Part shown: positions 11,851 through 51,226 of the stretch, piece by piece
Layout: each line of letters opens with the position of its first letter
Position numbering within the stretch: the first letter of the stretch is position 1
Assembly (NCBI GenBank): GCA_963662155.1
Contig: OY759270.1
Coordinates: 7,256,443 to 7,320,442 of the forward strand
Direction: 5' to 3'
DNA length: 64,000 nucleotides
From: Lamellibrachia columna
Taxonomy: Eukaryota > Annelida > Polychaeta > Sabellida > Siboglinidae
Position numbers and translations under genes: made by a program
The notes under the pieces: generated by a model
The model's database searches: none
Seen by the model: only the letters and a program-made list of their open reading frames with translations
What the model was told of the DNA's origin: nothing

Positions 11851-12989
11851 TACGCACGCATGTGTCACTACATTATCTACAAGTGCAATACGCTTTAAGG
11901 AATTGAAGCTAACACTAACAGTGCTATCTGAAATTGTTCTACTGTATTAAAACAAATTAATAAAACCTACTTTTCTAACAATTTTTTTACACCCCATCGA
12001 CAAAATAATTGTTAAAATATCGAGCACGTATTCAATTAACCCCCATTTTGTCCCTCCGATTGATTTAAAAAACATTTATGTGATAGTTGATCACTTTATC
12101 ATATCATACATATCATACATATCAAACATATCAGTCATATGTCGACAAGTGTTTTATCGCTCCTCCCATAGCCGTAGCATGTATTCAGATTGGTTGATAT
12201 GATAATTGATAGCCGTGTGTTAATACAAGCGCACGTCAATTAAGGTAACTGGTAAAACATGTAAAACATATGCTTACCTTTGTGTGTCCTGTGTAAAAAA
12301 ATCAGACAGTTTCCTCTGCTTATAAACATGACTTTCAGATTTCGATTCTATCAGCGGTGGCACAGCGCTCGCGCGGTGGTAAAAAGATACGCGAAAACAG
12401 CAAGCAAAACCAACCTGTTACAACGATTCAATTGGAAACTTATTTTCAGGGTTGACACAGCCAACCCTTGAGTCTTTACTTTGTCAGTAGTTTTAATGTA
12501 TATAGTAATTAATTGTTGTATTATATATATATATAGGGCCTATACGCCATATTTTGTTCTTCATCAAAATATTTGCCACAGACAGAGGGGGGGTCTTAGA
12601 TCCCTCTCCATGGTCGGGGGGGGGGGGGTCTTGAGACCCCCAAGTCCCCCTGGATCCGCTGCTGGCCTATGGTATTCCGCATTGTAGCTATGTGAAGTTG
12701 TCCAGGCGCGGTCGACTGTAACAACTAGCCCCGTAAGGGGAGCAAGTTGTTACATCATACGGGGCACGTTGTTACAGCGTCACTCGTACATGTTACTGTT
12801 ATTACATTAATTGGATTATACACATTTATACATCTTATACACGGTGTGCATAACAATGTAGGTGTTCACAGCTTCAAATATTAAGTTTTTCATTTTTAGT
12901 TACCAAAGGGCACTCATTCCCTGGATTCTTACATAACAATCAATTGTGAATGGAATATAAATTATTGAATGGAGTATGAAATAGTGAAT

Positions 12990-13101
<112 letters not shown>

Positions 13102-13312
13102 GGGACTTCAACGTGATTGAATAATACACACACGTACGCACACGCCCACGAACATCCACTTTTCAATGTATCGTGCAATAATTATTAATTGCTCGAATAG
13201 GGCTGTGTGTTAATTCCCAAATTTTTGGACATGTCTGCTGGTGGACTTCCAACCAACTACTGTCGTGGTATTTCTGTGTACTGTTTTGGTAAAGCGTAAC
13301 AACTTGTGTGTA

Positions 13313-14715
13313 ATTGGTGATCGTGATCTTGCGACCACACGTCAAAAGTCACACGATGCGTCCATTGATAATCCACGAGGCGGTGTCGGCTGATGCTACG
13401 CGAGCCTTCCACAACAAATCACCACGTCTACGCTTCACCGCAAACACTACACTTCGCGGCTCGTATGACGTAAACTTCACGATTATGGGTCGAGCTTTGC
13501 GAAGAGAATCCTCCGTCTTCTACCAGTTCGTGAAATAACAACAAAATCTTCGAATGTGGCAGACATGTGTATTAGTCTTGCAGTAGATAACACAACCAGT
13601 ATATGTTTGTTAAACAACGTAGTACCCACGTGACTTGATATTTAACGTGCCTATACAGACGAGTGGCCAGACTAACTACAGCCATACTTCCGAGTGAACC
13701 AGAAGCTTGTTGTCATATAAATAAACATATCATGATAACAAAACGCGTTATGGAAGTACAAAACGTACGTGTCAATACATAAGCGTAACATTATTCGACA
13801 ATAGTGTACAATTTGAACTAAAACGTGTACAGTAACGTTAGACGCAATTACCAACTTATACGGAAATAAGTATGTCTAGGTGTTTATTTTGCCGCCTGGT
13901 CATTAGACATAGTAGAACGACGATAAAGACTAGCCGAAGCGTAAATATTGTTGCACTATCGTATATTGTACATAAGCTTGTAGCTGCTATAATGTTGTAA
14001 CCAAATTACGTGATGGTTAGCCACACATGAATATTTAGACCCGGTCCACACGTTGACACAGAAAGCGTGACATGAGCTACCGTACCAACTATTTCGAGAA
14101 TAAATACCCTGTATGTATAACAACATTATAATCATAACCAGACGTTTAAACAGCAACCAACAGTTGTGTTTTAAGACTGGACAGTGCACCAATATTCGTG
14201 CATAATACTTTCATGATGTTGACTAGTGTCACACCAACAGTAAACATTTATATATCTATACAGGTTGTGTATTTGAACGTCCACGGTCATAAATACAACA
14301 TTAATATAATGAGTACATAGGCAATATTACAACTATTCAAATGTGCAAAATCTTAACTACAAAGTAAACATCAAATTCAATCCACAATGTCAAACATAAT
14401 CGAATAAACTTCTATTCTGACAGGTATTGAAATATGATGGTACGCAGACTACTTGGTTGGTGTCTGTGCTATATGCAAAAGTAATACATATATTAAAATT
14501 AATATTTATCAGGTATATTGTGGCCATGGTTGAATTCCAATTAGTAAGTCGTTAGCAGCAGGCCAAAGATAATTTGTAAACACGTCAGAGGGATGTTTTA
14601 CAGCACCTGAACAATCTTTCAATCAAGTTTGGACGACAAATATACACCGTGCGTACACGATAGCAATATCTTGATGTGGACTGCTGCTTCGTGTAGTTTA
14701 CAGAAGCAATTTGAA
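13313..14715. other. No gene recognised; 3' flank/3' UTR of the receptor
   Basis: Lies downstream of the receptor stop codon at 14716. Any 3' UTR of the receptor would be here; a possible minus-strand AATAAA is near 13881-13886, but several AT-rich alternatives exist. Open frames are short and show no domain. Confidence 0.4.
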
Positions 14716-41276
<26,561 letters not shown>

Positions 41277-41363
41277 ATTGTGTTTGCGATCCGGATTACC
41301 CGATGACGTCACACTGCAGCTACAGCAAACACAGACTGGAGATGACGAGTGCAGAAGTGCCAA

Positions 41364-41885
41364 GTTAAATGATTAGGAGGAAGGTGATTCTCCTAGTGGA
41401 GATGAAATAAAGACAGGATGGTAAGGGAGGGGGTATCTCCCCACAATACGAGATTGTTTTTAAAATGAACGCCTGGACGGGGCCTTTTTATGCATTCTGT
41501 ATGGAAAATGTGCAATTGTTTCAAAGAGGAGTATATTATTTGAAAAGGAAGGTGAAGCAGTAGATGTGAAAACAATTGCAGAAAAGATTTCCTTCACATG
41601 AACCGTCAGCAGACACAAGTGGTTGCGAGTCGTGTACAGGGGAATTTAAGTTGATAACGCATTCTGACTGAATGCAGTCGGATTTGATAAAGATCTTCAG
41701 CACGTGATTGTTATCGTAATTTATGCGAAGGCTTGTAATTGTTTCAGAAACATGTTAGCGTGGTGGTGTATTAATGGATAAGACTAACAAGATGATTGTA
41801 ATTATTTTAATATGTATAATTCCCGCCTAGTAAAAGAGAAAAGTGTTCCCAAACAGTACTAGGTTTTTTATTCGCCACCTAGATC
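41364..41885. other. 5' flank of the receptor gene; no gene recognised
   Basis: Upstream side of the receptor's first coding exon. The promoter should be here or further up, but no TATA box or initiator can be assigned with confidence. Confidence 0.35.
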
Positions 41886-41888
41886 ACA

Positions 41889-42047
<159 letters not shown>

Positions 42048-42534
42048 TGTGGAGGGGGGTGGGTGTAAAACTACAATGAACAAATAAGTATATACACGGA
42101 CATGTATGCGGCCGGTCCACGAATAAGATAAATATTTATGATGCCAAAGGCCTTCGTGGTCGTAGGAACGTTACATATAAAACGACAGGCATTGTACCAT
42201 TGAAAATGTCGCCGTTGTATTCTGTAATTAAATCGACATTGATCTTAAACTGTACTGTATGTACCGCTAGACTTTGACAGCATACAGATTTACGGTCACT
42301 GATACTATGGTTCGGAAGACGGGTGGGGCGTCTTCCAACATTCAAATCATGTTGAATGCCCCTTTTAATGACCAACATGTCACGCCCTAAGTTAACAATG
42401 AATTCCAATTGTTGCAGTTTGGTAAGGGCGCGCACATTTTACTTAGGTCTGAGTGCACCGATTTGACGTCTATTGAGAGTGATGCTTCAATATGTATTAA
42501 AATATGAACACATCACCTTCATACAACGGATAGA

Positions 42535-42690
42535 GTGTACCTGGTTGACTGAAATGAGAGTGACAGTGCGACAAGCGAAGTGACGCGACAGAGTAACTGA
42601 AATGAGAGTGACAGTGCGACAAGCGAAGTGACGCGACAGAGTAACTGAAATGAGAGTGACAGTGCGACAAGCGAAGAGACTCGCTATTGG
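42535..42690. repeat. Minisatellite, 48-bp unit, 3 copies
   Basis: TGAAATGAGAGTGACAGTGC, GACAAGCGAAGTGACGCGAC and AGAGTAAC repeated; the third copy is shortened. Confidence 0.9.
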
Positions 42691-43207
42691 TCGAGAAGAA
42701 AATAAATGTTTGTTTATCACACAACAAATGGCAATAATTGAAATGTAAGAATCGTGTTCCCTTTTGTCACAACGACTGTGTACCGTCATGATATATGTCC
42801 GTTCTTGTATGTGTATGTGTATTTTGTGTATGTGTATGTGTATGTGTATCATTGTATGTGTCCGATTGGTTTGGACGTCATTCGTCGTCGTTCTGTTGTC
42901 GCGGTCCACCTCGGGTAGTTTCATATACTAGTGACAATGTATAACGACAATCACACAGTAAGTTGATAATGCCAAATATGTCGCTGCATCAATGCTTAAA
43001 TTTTGCCGTGATAACTAAGTGATAAGTAAGTTGAATCTTGTAGGAACTACCCTCCACTGACCACATATAGCTAACACTATCTTAAACAGTCAATCGCGGT
43101 CTGGCAATTTGATATCATATTGATTAATATTGTGAAAATGTAAACTACTAATATAAGTCAACCTATTAAAATATGTTCAAAGATGTAGTAAAGCGAAACT
43201 TGAATAA

Positions 43208-43747
43208 AAACAATGGGTGGTACCTACTTGACAAAGACCGACCTGGAGAGGACTCTAAACAATGGGTGGTACCTACTTGACAAAGACCGACCTGGAGAGG
43301 ACTCTAAACAATGGGTGGTACCTACTTGACAAAGACCGACCTGGAGAGGACTCTAAACAATGGGTGGTACCTACTTGACAAAGACCGACCTGGAGAGGAC
43401 TCTAAACAGTGGATGGTACCTACTTGACAAAGACCGACCTGGAGAGGACTCTAAACAATGGGTGGTACCTACTTGACAAAGACCGACCTGGAGAGGACTC
43501 TAAACAGTGGGTGGTACCTACTTGACAAAGACCGACCTGGAGAGGACTCTAAACAGTGGGTGGTACCTACTTGACAAAGACCGACATGGAGAGGACTCTA
43601 AACAGTGGGTGGTACGTACTTGACAAAGACCGATCTGGAGAGGACTCTAAACAATGGGTGGTACCTACTTGACAAAGACCGACATGGAGAGGACTCTAAA
43701 CAATGGGTGGTACCTACTTGACAAAGACCGACCTGGAGAGGACTCCT
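43208..43747. repeat. Minisatellite, 49-bp unit, 11 copies
   Basis: Units AATGGGTGGTACCTACTTGA, CAAAGACCGACCTGGAGAGG, ACTCTAAAC, with very few changes (AATG/AGTG, CCTGG/CATGG). The near-identity suggests recent expansion or ongoing homogenisation. Confidence 0.95.
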
Positions 43748-44572
43748 GCAATGTGAACCAAGCGAGCAGTCGTAGTCGTAGCCGCGACTGACTGCGGGAG
43801 AGGAAGTCAACAACATGTTGATATTTCGTTGGGTGTTATTTGGTACGCATTAATTGCTCCCGTATAACTTCAATGTACACGGGACCTTCAGACACACGTG
43901 ATCACTATGAAATACGAAACACGTGCTGGGTTCCTTTTAGTGTCTGCTGCGAAATATTCATAGCTCCAGGCACTCGGCAGGATCGTGATGTAATGGTTCA
44001 CCAATAAGGCTTAAATTATGTAATATAATCCGCGGCTTAGTAGTGGAAATCGCATGTCGTCTTGGCGCGGCGTTTCGGCGCCTCAAACACAGCGCTGTAG
44101 GCAGCGCCGAGACACCTTCAATAAGCCAGTCTCTCAGGGGATTCCAGGCCATAACCCCCCGGACCAAATGCCCCAGGCAATATCCCCTTAGGACAACCCC
44201 CCTAGAACAATATCCCCTCTTCATAAACAACAATAAAACAACAGTCAACAATAAAATAGCATTCATATTTATTATACTCTCTATTCTTTTTAATGTTCAA
44301 TCTGTGGTACAAGTAAATTCAGGAAGAAGCCATTGTGAGAGTATGTGTCTCAATCGTGAATTTAAATTAGAACATCCAGAATCAATAAAGCTCAGTATAT
44401 TGTAAAACTATACTATGCAGTAACAAGATAATTATATATTGGTAACTAATATGCACTTGAAGTGAGGATTTTGTCCAGGGGGTTATGTCCTGATGCCTTC
44501 TCAGTGACTACTAGGTTTCTCATCCTTCAAAGGCCTCTTACAGGACTGCAATTCCCGTAGCTAGGACTTGAT

Positions 44573-45537
44573 ATGGGTAGATTGTGGGGAGAAGTCCTGA
44601 TGCCAAAAGATTGTGGGGAGAAGTCCTGATGCCAAAAGATTGTGGGGAGAAGTCCTGATACCAAAAGATTGTGGGGAGAAGTCCTGATACCAAAAGATTG
44701 TGGGGAGAAGTCCTGATGCCAAAAGATTGTGGGGAGAAGTCCTGATGCCAAAAGATTGTGGGGAGAAGTCCTGATGCCAAAAGATTGTGGGGAGAAGTCC
44801 TGATACCAAAAGATTGTGGGGAGAAGTCCTGATGCCAAAAGATTGTGGGGAGAAGTCCTGATGCCAAAAGATTGTGGGGAGAAGTCCTGATGCCAAAAGA
44901 TTGTGGGGAGAAGTCCTGATGCCAAAAGATTGTGGGGAGAAGTCCTGATGCCAAAAGATTGTGGGGAGAAGTCCTGATGCCAAAAGATTGTGGGGAGAAG
45001 TCCTGATACCAAAAGATTGTGGGGAGAAGTCCTGATGCCAAAAGATTGTGGGGAGAAGTCCTGATACCAAAAGATTGTGGGGAGAAGTCCTGATGCCAAA
45101 AGATTGTGGGGAGAAGTCCTGATGCCAAAAGATTGTGGGGAGAAGTCCTGATGCCAAAAGATTGTGGGGAGAAGTCCTGATGCCAAAAGATTGTGGGGAG
45201 AAGTCCTGATGCCAAAAGATTGTGGGGAGAAGTCCTGATACCAAAAGATTGTGGGGAGAAGTCCTGATGCCAAAAGATTGTGGGGAGAAGTCCTGATGCC
45301 AAAAGATTGTGGGGAGAAGTCCTGATGCCAAAAGATTGTGGGGAGAAGTCCTGATGCCAAAAGATTGTGGGGAGAAGTCCTGATGCCAAAAGATTGTGGG
45401 GAGAAGTCCTGATGCCAAAAGATTGTGGGGAGAAGTCCTGATGCCAAAAGATTGTGGGGAGAAGTCCTGATGCCAAAATATTGTGGGGAGAAGTCCTGAT
45501 GCCAAAAGATTGTGGGGAGAAGTCCTGATGCCAAAAG
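44573..45537. repeat. Minisatellite, 29-bp unit, about 33 copies
   Basis: Nearly identical units ATTGTGGGGAGAAGTCCTGA plus TGCCAAAAG; the only frequent change is TGCC to TACC. All three minus frames are open (335-372 codons, SGLLPTIFWHQDFSPQS-like), because 29 mod 3 is 2 and no frame contains a stop. The right end runs into GCTATGACGAACTTCGG. Confidence 0.95.
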
Positions 45538-46535
45538 CTATGACGAACTTCGGTGCAGCAGAACTGGCAAATGGCGACATGAATACGATGCCAAAACAAT
45601 TACATATTTGGAATGCAATACGTTTGACATGCGTTGAAAACACATTTAAAGTATGCACAACTTTACGACTTGTTATCATTCCGTGTTCTGGTTGTGTGTG
45701 CTGTAGCGTCTAAGATCAATAGATCAACTAACAGAATGTGAACGATGGAGAAGGTTGATATACGACAAGTGTGTTCACTATCATTCGACAGCTCGCCTCG
45801 CCTCCTTAGTGTTGACAGACTACGTTTAGTCATAGTCTGAACAAACGTCCAACCGTATGCAGTTGGTTGCGATAACTACGAAGATCTTCATATCTACCCC
45901 GATGCAATGTGTGCAGCGCGGTAATTTGTTTTCGTATAGGCTTAGTAACTAAGTGAACGCGTTCAAGTCTCGAGGTGGGGTGGTCGTTCTACGGGCGACG
46001 TTCCAACGGATATGGAGTTTGTAGAGTTTGTGCCACATGAACGCGTATGCATAGCATTGCATACGTACAGTAACCACTGTGTAGACTCTTTTGACAAGTT
46101 GCCAGTAGTCTTAGTGCAAATACCCCAATGTCATCAAGCCCATAGGTGTGTCCGCTATGATATCGCTAAGACAACAGAGTGAGCCGCATCGTTGTAATTT
46201 TGAATGGACTAAAGGTTAAGGTATAGGGAGAATTTCTTGTGTCAATGAGTTCCTTGCCTGGTCGGCTGGGCATACACAGTAAGATGTTACAAGTCAAACT
46301 GAGTAACCCAGATGATGTTTTGCTGCTTGATTAGATAATCCCTAAAACGCTATTCACAGCTAAACTGCATGGGATGTAATAGCGAGTTTAAGAATCAAGA
46401 TCACCAACTCTTTAAGGCGCACTGAGTCCACGACAGGTTTTTTTTCCATTTCAACTCAACTTTCAACATTTAAAATTACATATGTTGATGTTGTCCAAAC
46501 AGGCCACACTTCTAACGCCATCAGAAACCTACCGG
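45538..46535. other. No gene recognised
   Basis: Intergenic between VTA1 and the receptor. Short frames only; no repeat was recognised. Confidence 0.45.
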
Positions 46536-46870
46536 CTTTCTTGGGCAGCGGACCGTCCGTCGTTGCTAGAAGCTGTTTCTGACAGCGCTGACCAACATCT
46601 TCATAAATAGCCGTGTGTATTGTTTAGCTCCAGCGTCAGTGTGGTCGAGTGCGGGGGTATTCCGGCCGAGTGACGCACTGAAGCACGTCTGCAGGTATTG
46701 TCCGCTACCGCGCAGCTGGCTGGACACACGACACAACAATGGGGCCGGCGCAAAGACCGCAGCAGCCGCGTCTCTACAGACGCACGCACTAGCGCGATAT
46801 GACGCAGCCCCTCTGTGCAGCGGCAGAGCAGTAAACGCATCAAGCCATACGTCCGTACGCGATCATAATG
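46536..46870. promoter_or_regulatory. CpG-rich island, possible distal promoter or 5' exon
   Basis: This 330-bp stretch is clearly richer in G+C and CpG than its AT-rich surroundings (for example GCGCAGCTGG, GGCCGGCGCAA, AGCGCGATATGACGC). It lies 5.3 kb upstream of the receptor start and 4.3 kb beyond the VTA1 stop. Open frames of about 100 codons on both strands are probably a result of base composition. It could be the receptor promoter with an untranslated first exon; this is inference only. Confidence 0.4.
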
Positions 46871-47159
46871 ATTCGAAAAAGTTACCTGCACGTAATATCA
46901 CATTGAAGTGCGTGAATGTACTTATATTTAAAATACAAACGTAAATACCACCAAACAGTACATCGTGAACAATGTCACAATAGCTGTAAGAGCCCACGCG
47001 GGTGAATGTAATCGCTGGCGACACGAAAGGTGTGCACGAATCAAAGCGTCATTATTGTTGACTGAATCGACACTCCACTGAACTTTACGCAGCGGGGTCC
47101 GGGTGTGGAGGCGTTGGTATGTCGACACTTCGGCCGCCTCATCGTTTATTTCGCCGTGT

Positions 47160-47166
47160 ATGTTCG

Positions 47167-47202
<36 letters not shown>

Positions 47203-47490
47203 TGTCTGCGGTGTGTGTATATGTATTGTGTGAGTGTGTGTGTGCGCATGTGTTTGTGTGCGCGCGCGCGCTGGTGCATATGTTCGTTCGTGTGTGCGCG
47301 GGTGCGTGCGCGCTGGTGCATGTGGTGTGCGTGCGTACTATGTGTGCGTAGTATTGTTTGCGCGCATGTATTTGTGCGTATGTATGCGGGTGTGCGTACG
47401 GGTGCATATGTGCATGTGTGCGTGCGGATGCATGTGTGTTAGCATGCGGGTGCGTGTGTGTGTGCGTGCGTGCGGGGTGCGTGCGTGTTA
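47160..47490. repeat. Degenerate GTGC/GT-rich simple-sequence block
   Basis: (GTGC)n start, then irregular gtgtgtgcg text for about 330 bp. Long open frames here (up to 238 codons, minus strand) translate as T-H-A-R-T-H and are simple-sequence by-products. Confidence 0.9.
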
Positions 47491-48590
47491 GTGAGGTAGA
47501 TAATTTATTTTGAATACATCGATGACGACATTGACAATAACGATAGGTATGATAAGATTTGTGACCGTATACGATAAGAATGACAGAAGATAAACAAGAC
47601 GACATTAGTTGCAGATTAACGTCGCTTAGAAAGCGATGCAGCACATTCCGATGTCATGACAAAATGCGGACGTTCTGTAGCCGTTGATGGCAAGACCAAA
47701 GTGCTGTTTTTGACAACCGTTCATGTTTCTTTGTCCCCACACACGGGATAGACGTATTCAGCGTTAGACATACACGTTATTCATTCACTGATATTCATCT
47801 TGAAAGTGCCTCACGTTCGTCTTCAATGCCATCGTCGCTCCGGTCCTACATTCCTTGTCAACACCTTGCTTCCATTACATCTGATATTGTGCCGTGTTCC
47901 CCGGCTTTCTTGCATCCTCTTCTGTCTCGTTAGCTCAGTCGCTACTTCTCCTCCGTCTCCTTCTCGGTCCTGTCGTTCGATCCGGTTGCCATCTCCCAAA
48001 GTTCCCAACTGATTCCACGTCTTCTTTAGTTCATTTGGTAACATTCTAATTTGTAAAAAAAAATTTCAATTGATTGTGTTTGCACTGAAACTGTATATAG
48101 GAACACAATAATGTTCGTTTTTGTTTGAAACTATGTTACGTATAATCAAGTGGACGGTTGAAAATACGTGACAAGTCGTAAACAACAATCGCGTTGCTAT
48201 GCAAACCAGCTGCTTATTCCATTCCGCAACTGTCTATTTTGAATTTATAATTAAGTTTTGGCAATGGTGATAATATAATAATTATGCCGATTGATGCCAT
48301 GGTTGGGGAGTTTCGCCGTCCACACCAATTTCTGTTACAGACAAACCTCTAGGTGACACGCGTACACTTCGGACCGAGTAATCAATATTCCAGTGGCGAT
48401 TAGTTGATAAGCCATAAGGGCTGTACATGATTTGTAGTCAACTACCTCCTAGGTTTGCGTAGCGTCTTAGCTGATGTTGACTCGGTCGTGTCTACACTGC
48501 AGTTTCTCTTGACACTCCTTGTGTCATCTCGTTATACAAGAAGGTTTTGGTTTGTAATAAGTGTTTCTGCCACAATGCGAATGATAACAG
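47491..48590. other. No gene recognised
   Basis: Intergenic. Short frames without domains. Confidence 0.45.
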
Positions 48591-48591
48591 A

Positions 48592-48747
48592 AACAATACT
48601 TTACGACATAACGCTAAACAATACTTTACGACATAACGCTAAACAATACTTTACGACATAACGCTAAACAATACTTTACGACATAACGCTAAACAATACT
48701 TTACGACATAACGCTAAACAATACTTTACGACATAACGCTAAACATC
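48592..48747. repeat. Minisatellite, 25-bp unit, 6 copies
   Basis: Six almost perfect copies of ACAATACTTTACGACATAAC + GCTAA. Confidence 0.95.
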
Positions 48748-50259
48748 AGCTAAAGCATGGTTGTTATTTCATTGTAAACGTGTTTGTTTACTTTAACCAT
48801 CTCGGCTGTGGCACAGTAAATGCGCATATTCCACTTTAATTTAAGCTACGAGTTAAATTATGTATTTCATGAGTTCTATAATTCGACGTGCCAAAAGTGT
48901 ATTTCCAGAATAGCCAGGGAGGTCTGTGCGATGGGTTTGACGTCCGTGACGTCCGGTCCAAGAGAAGGCACAACACGTCATGGCATCGGCCAATATGTTG
49001 CGCAGGGCCGGGGGTAACTCAGTTGACGGCGTTACGAAGGCGGAGACGATGGTAGCATACTGGCATGCTTGTGTATTATGGTATTATTGTTTTTTTAGAT
49101 CATACCTTATGAATATTTTACACACACACACGTTATGTTACATGCGTGCATGTCCTTGGCGCACGCATCGCCCACACACATTTTATTCACGCGCTTTGCC
49201 ATTGTCCATAGAAACATTCCTTGCAGGTTGATACCTGTCTCGAGAAATAACCGAAGCAAAAAACTATATAAATACCATACTCGCCTGTGTACGCTATAAC
49301 AGAATCGACAAACCATTTTTCATCCAAACAGTTAAGTTTCGTCACTTAATTGTACAGTTGACACGTCCATTATTAGGGACATCGCATTTTATGTGTGATT
49401 TTTGGCCATAAGTTTGGTGCGACCATCCGCCTTTGGTCATCGAGTACACATTGTATATGACTACAGCTGTATTTACACTTTCCCGATGTAACGATCAAAG
49501 CAAATTCATTTTTTTATTTTAACAGATGTGCACCTTCTTTTATTAAACCGACTGCGCATATTACTTAAACTATTCATTTGTTAGTGAGATCACATTAGGT
49601 AAATCACATTTTATGCGTGGTTTTATACATATACTATGTATGCTACTTGATATTACACAACAATAAAAAATACACGTGTTACATATGTTGGTTGTTTTTC
49701 AGTTAGTCTGCTTTAGGGTTACCGTATTCGACGTATTAAGCGTACATGCCCTAATTAGCGTACACCCCCTTTTTAAATCGGCAGGATACATAATTATTGT
49801 AATTTTACTAGTGTTGGACAACCGAAAATTGTCGCCATCTGGTGTTAAACAGTTGGCACCTCTTTTCAGTTTCACCAAATGACACCACTCGTGTTAAACA
49901 GTTACCTTATTGTCTAGAGAAACACATGTTGGTGTATGTTTATAAGAACAGATCCCTTGATATTTTTTCATGGCCCAATTGTTGTCAAGCGCACTGTACG
50001 CTTGTTAGGTTGAATACGGTATACTTAGTTTGGTGGTTGTAAGCTGGAACCAGTTTGCAAGTCTGCTTAACATGAATTACTGTTGTTTCAGCCAACAAAA
50101 CATGGTTCCAGATTTGTTTGCATGTCAGTTGATCAAATTGCTGGGTGCAGCACCTCTGTCAATATTGTGCTAAGGGTTACTGCTTGCATGTCGGCCTTAG
50201 TAACATTTGACCAAATCTTTTAAGGAAAGGTTCAAATTACGTCATATATAAATTACTTC

Positions 50260-50293
<34 letters not shown>

Positions 50294-51060
50294 AAAACAT
50301 AAAAGCGTGCAATAACTACAGCTATATTATATTTTTAATCAAACACATTTTCCAGGACTAACCAGTAGCCATACAATTATCTTAAGTTTCAATTATTTAG
50401 ATGATGAAATATGTGTTTACATGATACATATATTTCTTTGGTCACATTGTTAACTTGATACAAATGCAAAGATGACCAACTCACCATGTCCCACAGTGAC
50501 AAATACTGGAGATGAACGTTTTGTTGGACAGAAAGCAACTCAAATATAAATAACAAAAATAAAAAATAATAGTTTTTATACCGTAATCAGTATACACATC
50601 TTTTTAACTCAAGCTCACACATAAAACAGACATGTATTTGAACTATGTTCCTAACTTCTCCCTCTTGTGCTGTGTCAGTTAGAAGCAAGTATCAAGAAAA
50701 GACAGAGAAAATTTACATATACATACAGAAACCATGTTTGCAAGATATGTTTGTTGAGGACAGAGATTGGACAGAGACTACATGACATGCTATGACACCT
50801 AAGACACATCTATATATTAGACCACTTGTTATGACACTTGTTATGACAGCGCTCCTGTTGCAGCTCTCTCCTCAACATACTATTACTAACTATTCCTGAT
50901 GACCAAATGTGTCAAGATTAAAATGCTTAAAATGAAATTACAACAATACTGAACTTGTAATTATATTAACCATATACAATCCAGTCTAAGCAATTCTCAG
51001 ATGACAACAGGAATAGTTGGTAGACAATAACATAAGGAGACAGTCGTAATATGTACTGAA
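48748..51060. other. No gene recognised; (TA)n at 50260-50291
   Basis: Intergenic and probable 3' flank of VTA1. A 30-bp TA run is at 50260-50291 and a short match to the 8640/40268 repeat is at 49538-49577. Confidence 0.45.
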
Positions 51061-51064
51061 GCCA

Positions 51065-51226
51065 CTGATGGCCTGTTGAGAGGATGTTGATGGTCTTGGT
51101 GAGCAAGAGCCACTTCTACTCATGACCAGTCGTGAGGATGTTGAGGGTCTTGGTGAGCCACAGCCACTGCTACTCATGGCCTGTTGTGAGAATGTTGAGG
51201 GCTTTAGTGAGGTTCTCAATGGCGGC
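51065..51226 (-). repeat. VTA1: In-frame triplication of the VTA1 C-terminal codons and stop
   Basis: Three 54-bp units on the minus strand. The first holds the real end [13 protein letters not shown] and TAG (51170-51172). The second reads [13 protein letters not shown] and TAG (51116-51118). The third reads LTKTINILSTGHQ with TGG at the stop position (51062-51064). The unit is 18 codons, so the frame is kept in each copy. Confidence 0.9.

Larger units (their letters stand above)
8413..12664 (-). mobile_element. Degenerate hAT-superfamily transposon
   Basis: The ends are inverted repeats: left CAGGGACGGATCTAGG and, reverse-complemented, right CAGCAGCGGATCCAGG. Both are followed within 25 bp by GGGGGTCTCAA. 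CAG-starting inverted repeats are typical of hAT elements. The minus strand carries a broken hAT transposase (10400-11795) and the plus strand a nested LINE fragment (8931-10360). The flanks ccctat/gcctat may be remains of an 8-bp target duplication, but the match is imperfect. The long G run at 12617-12628 is part of the right end. Confidence 0.7.

Noticed and set aside
44527..45679. Three overlapping minus-strand open frames of 335-372 codons
   Set aside because: They are the same 29-bp repeat read in three phases; no splice site, domain or codon bias supports coding.
46928..47644. 238-codon minus frame rich in Thr-His-Ala-Arg
   Set aside because: Translation of degenerate GTGC/GT simple sequence.
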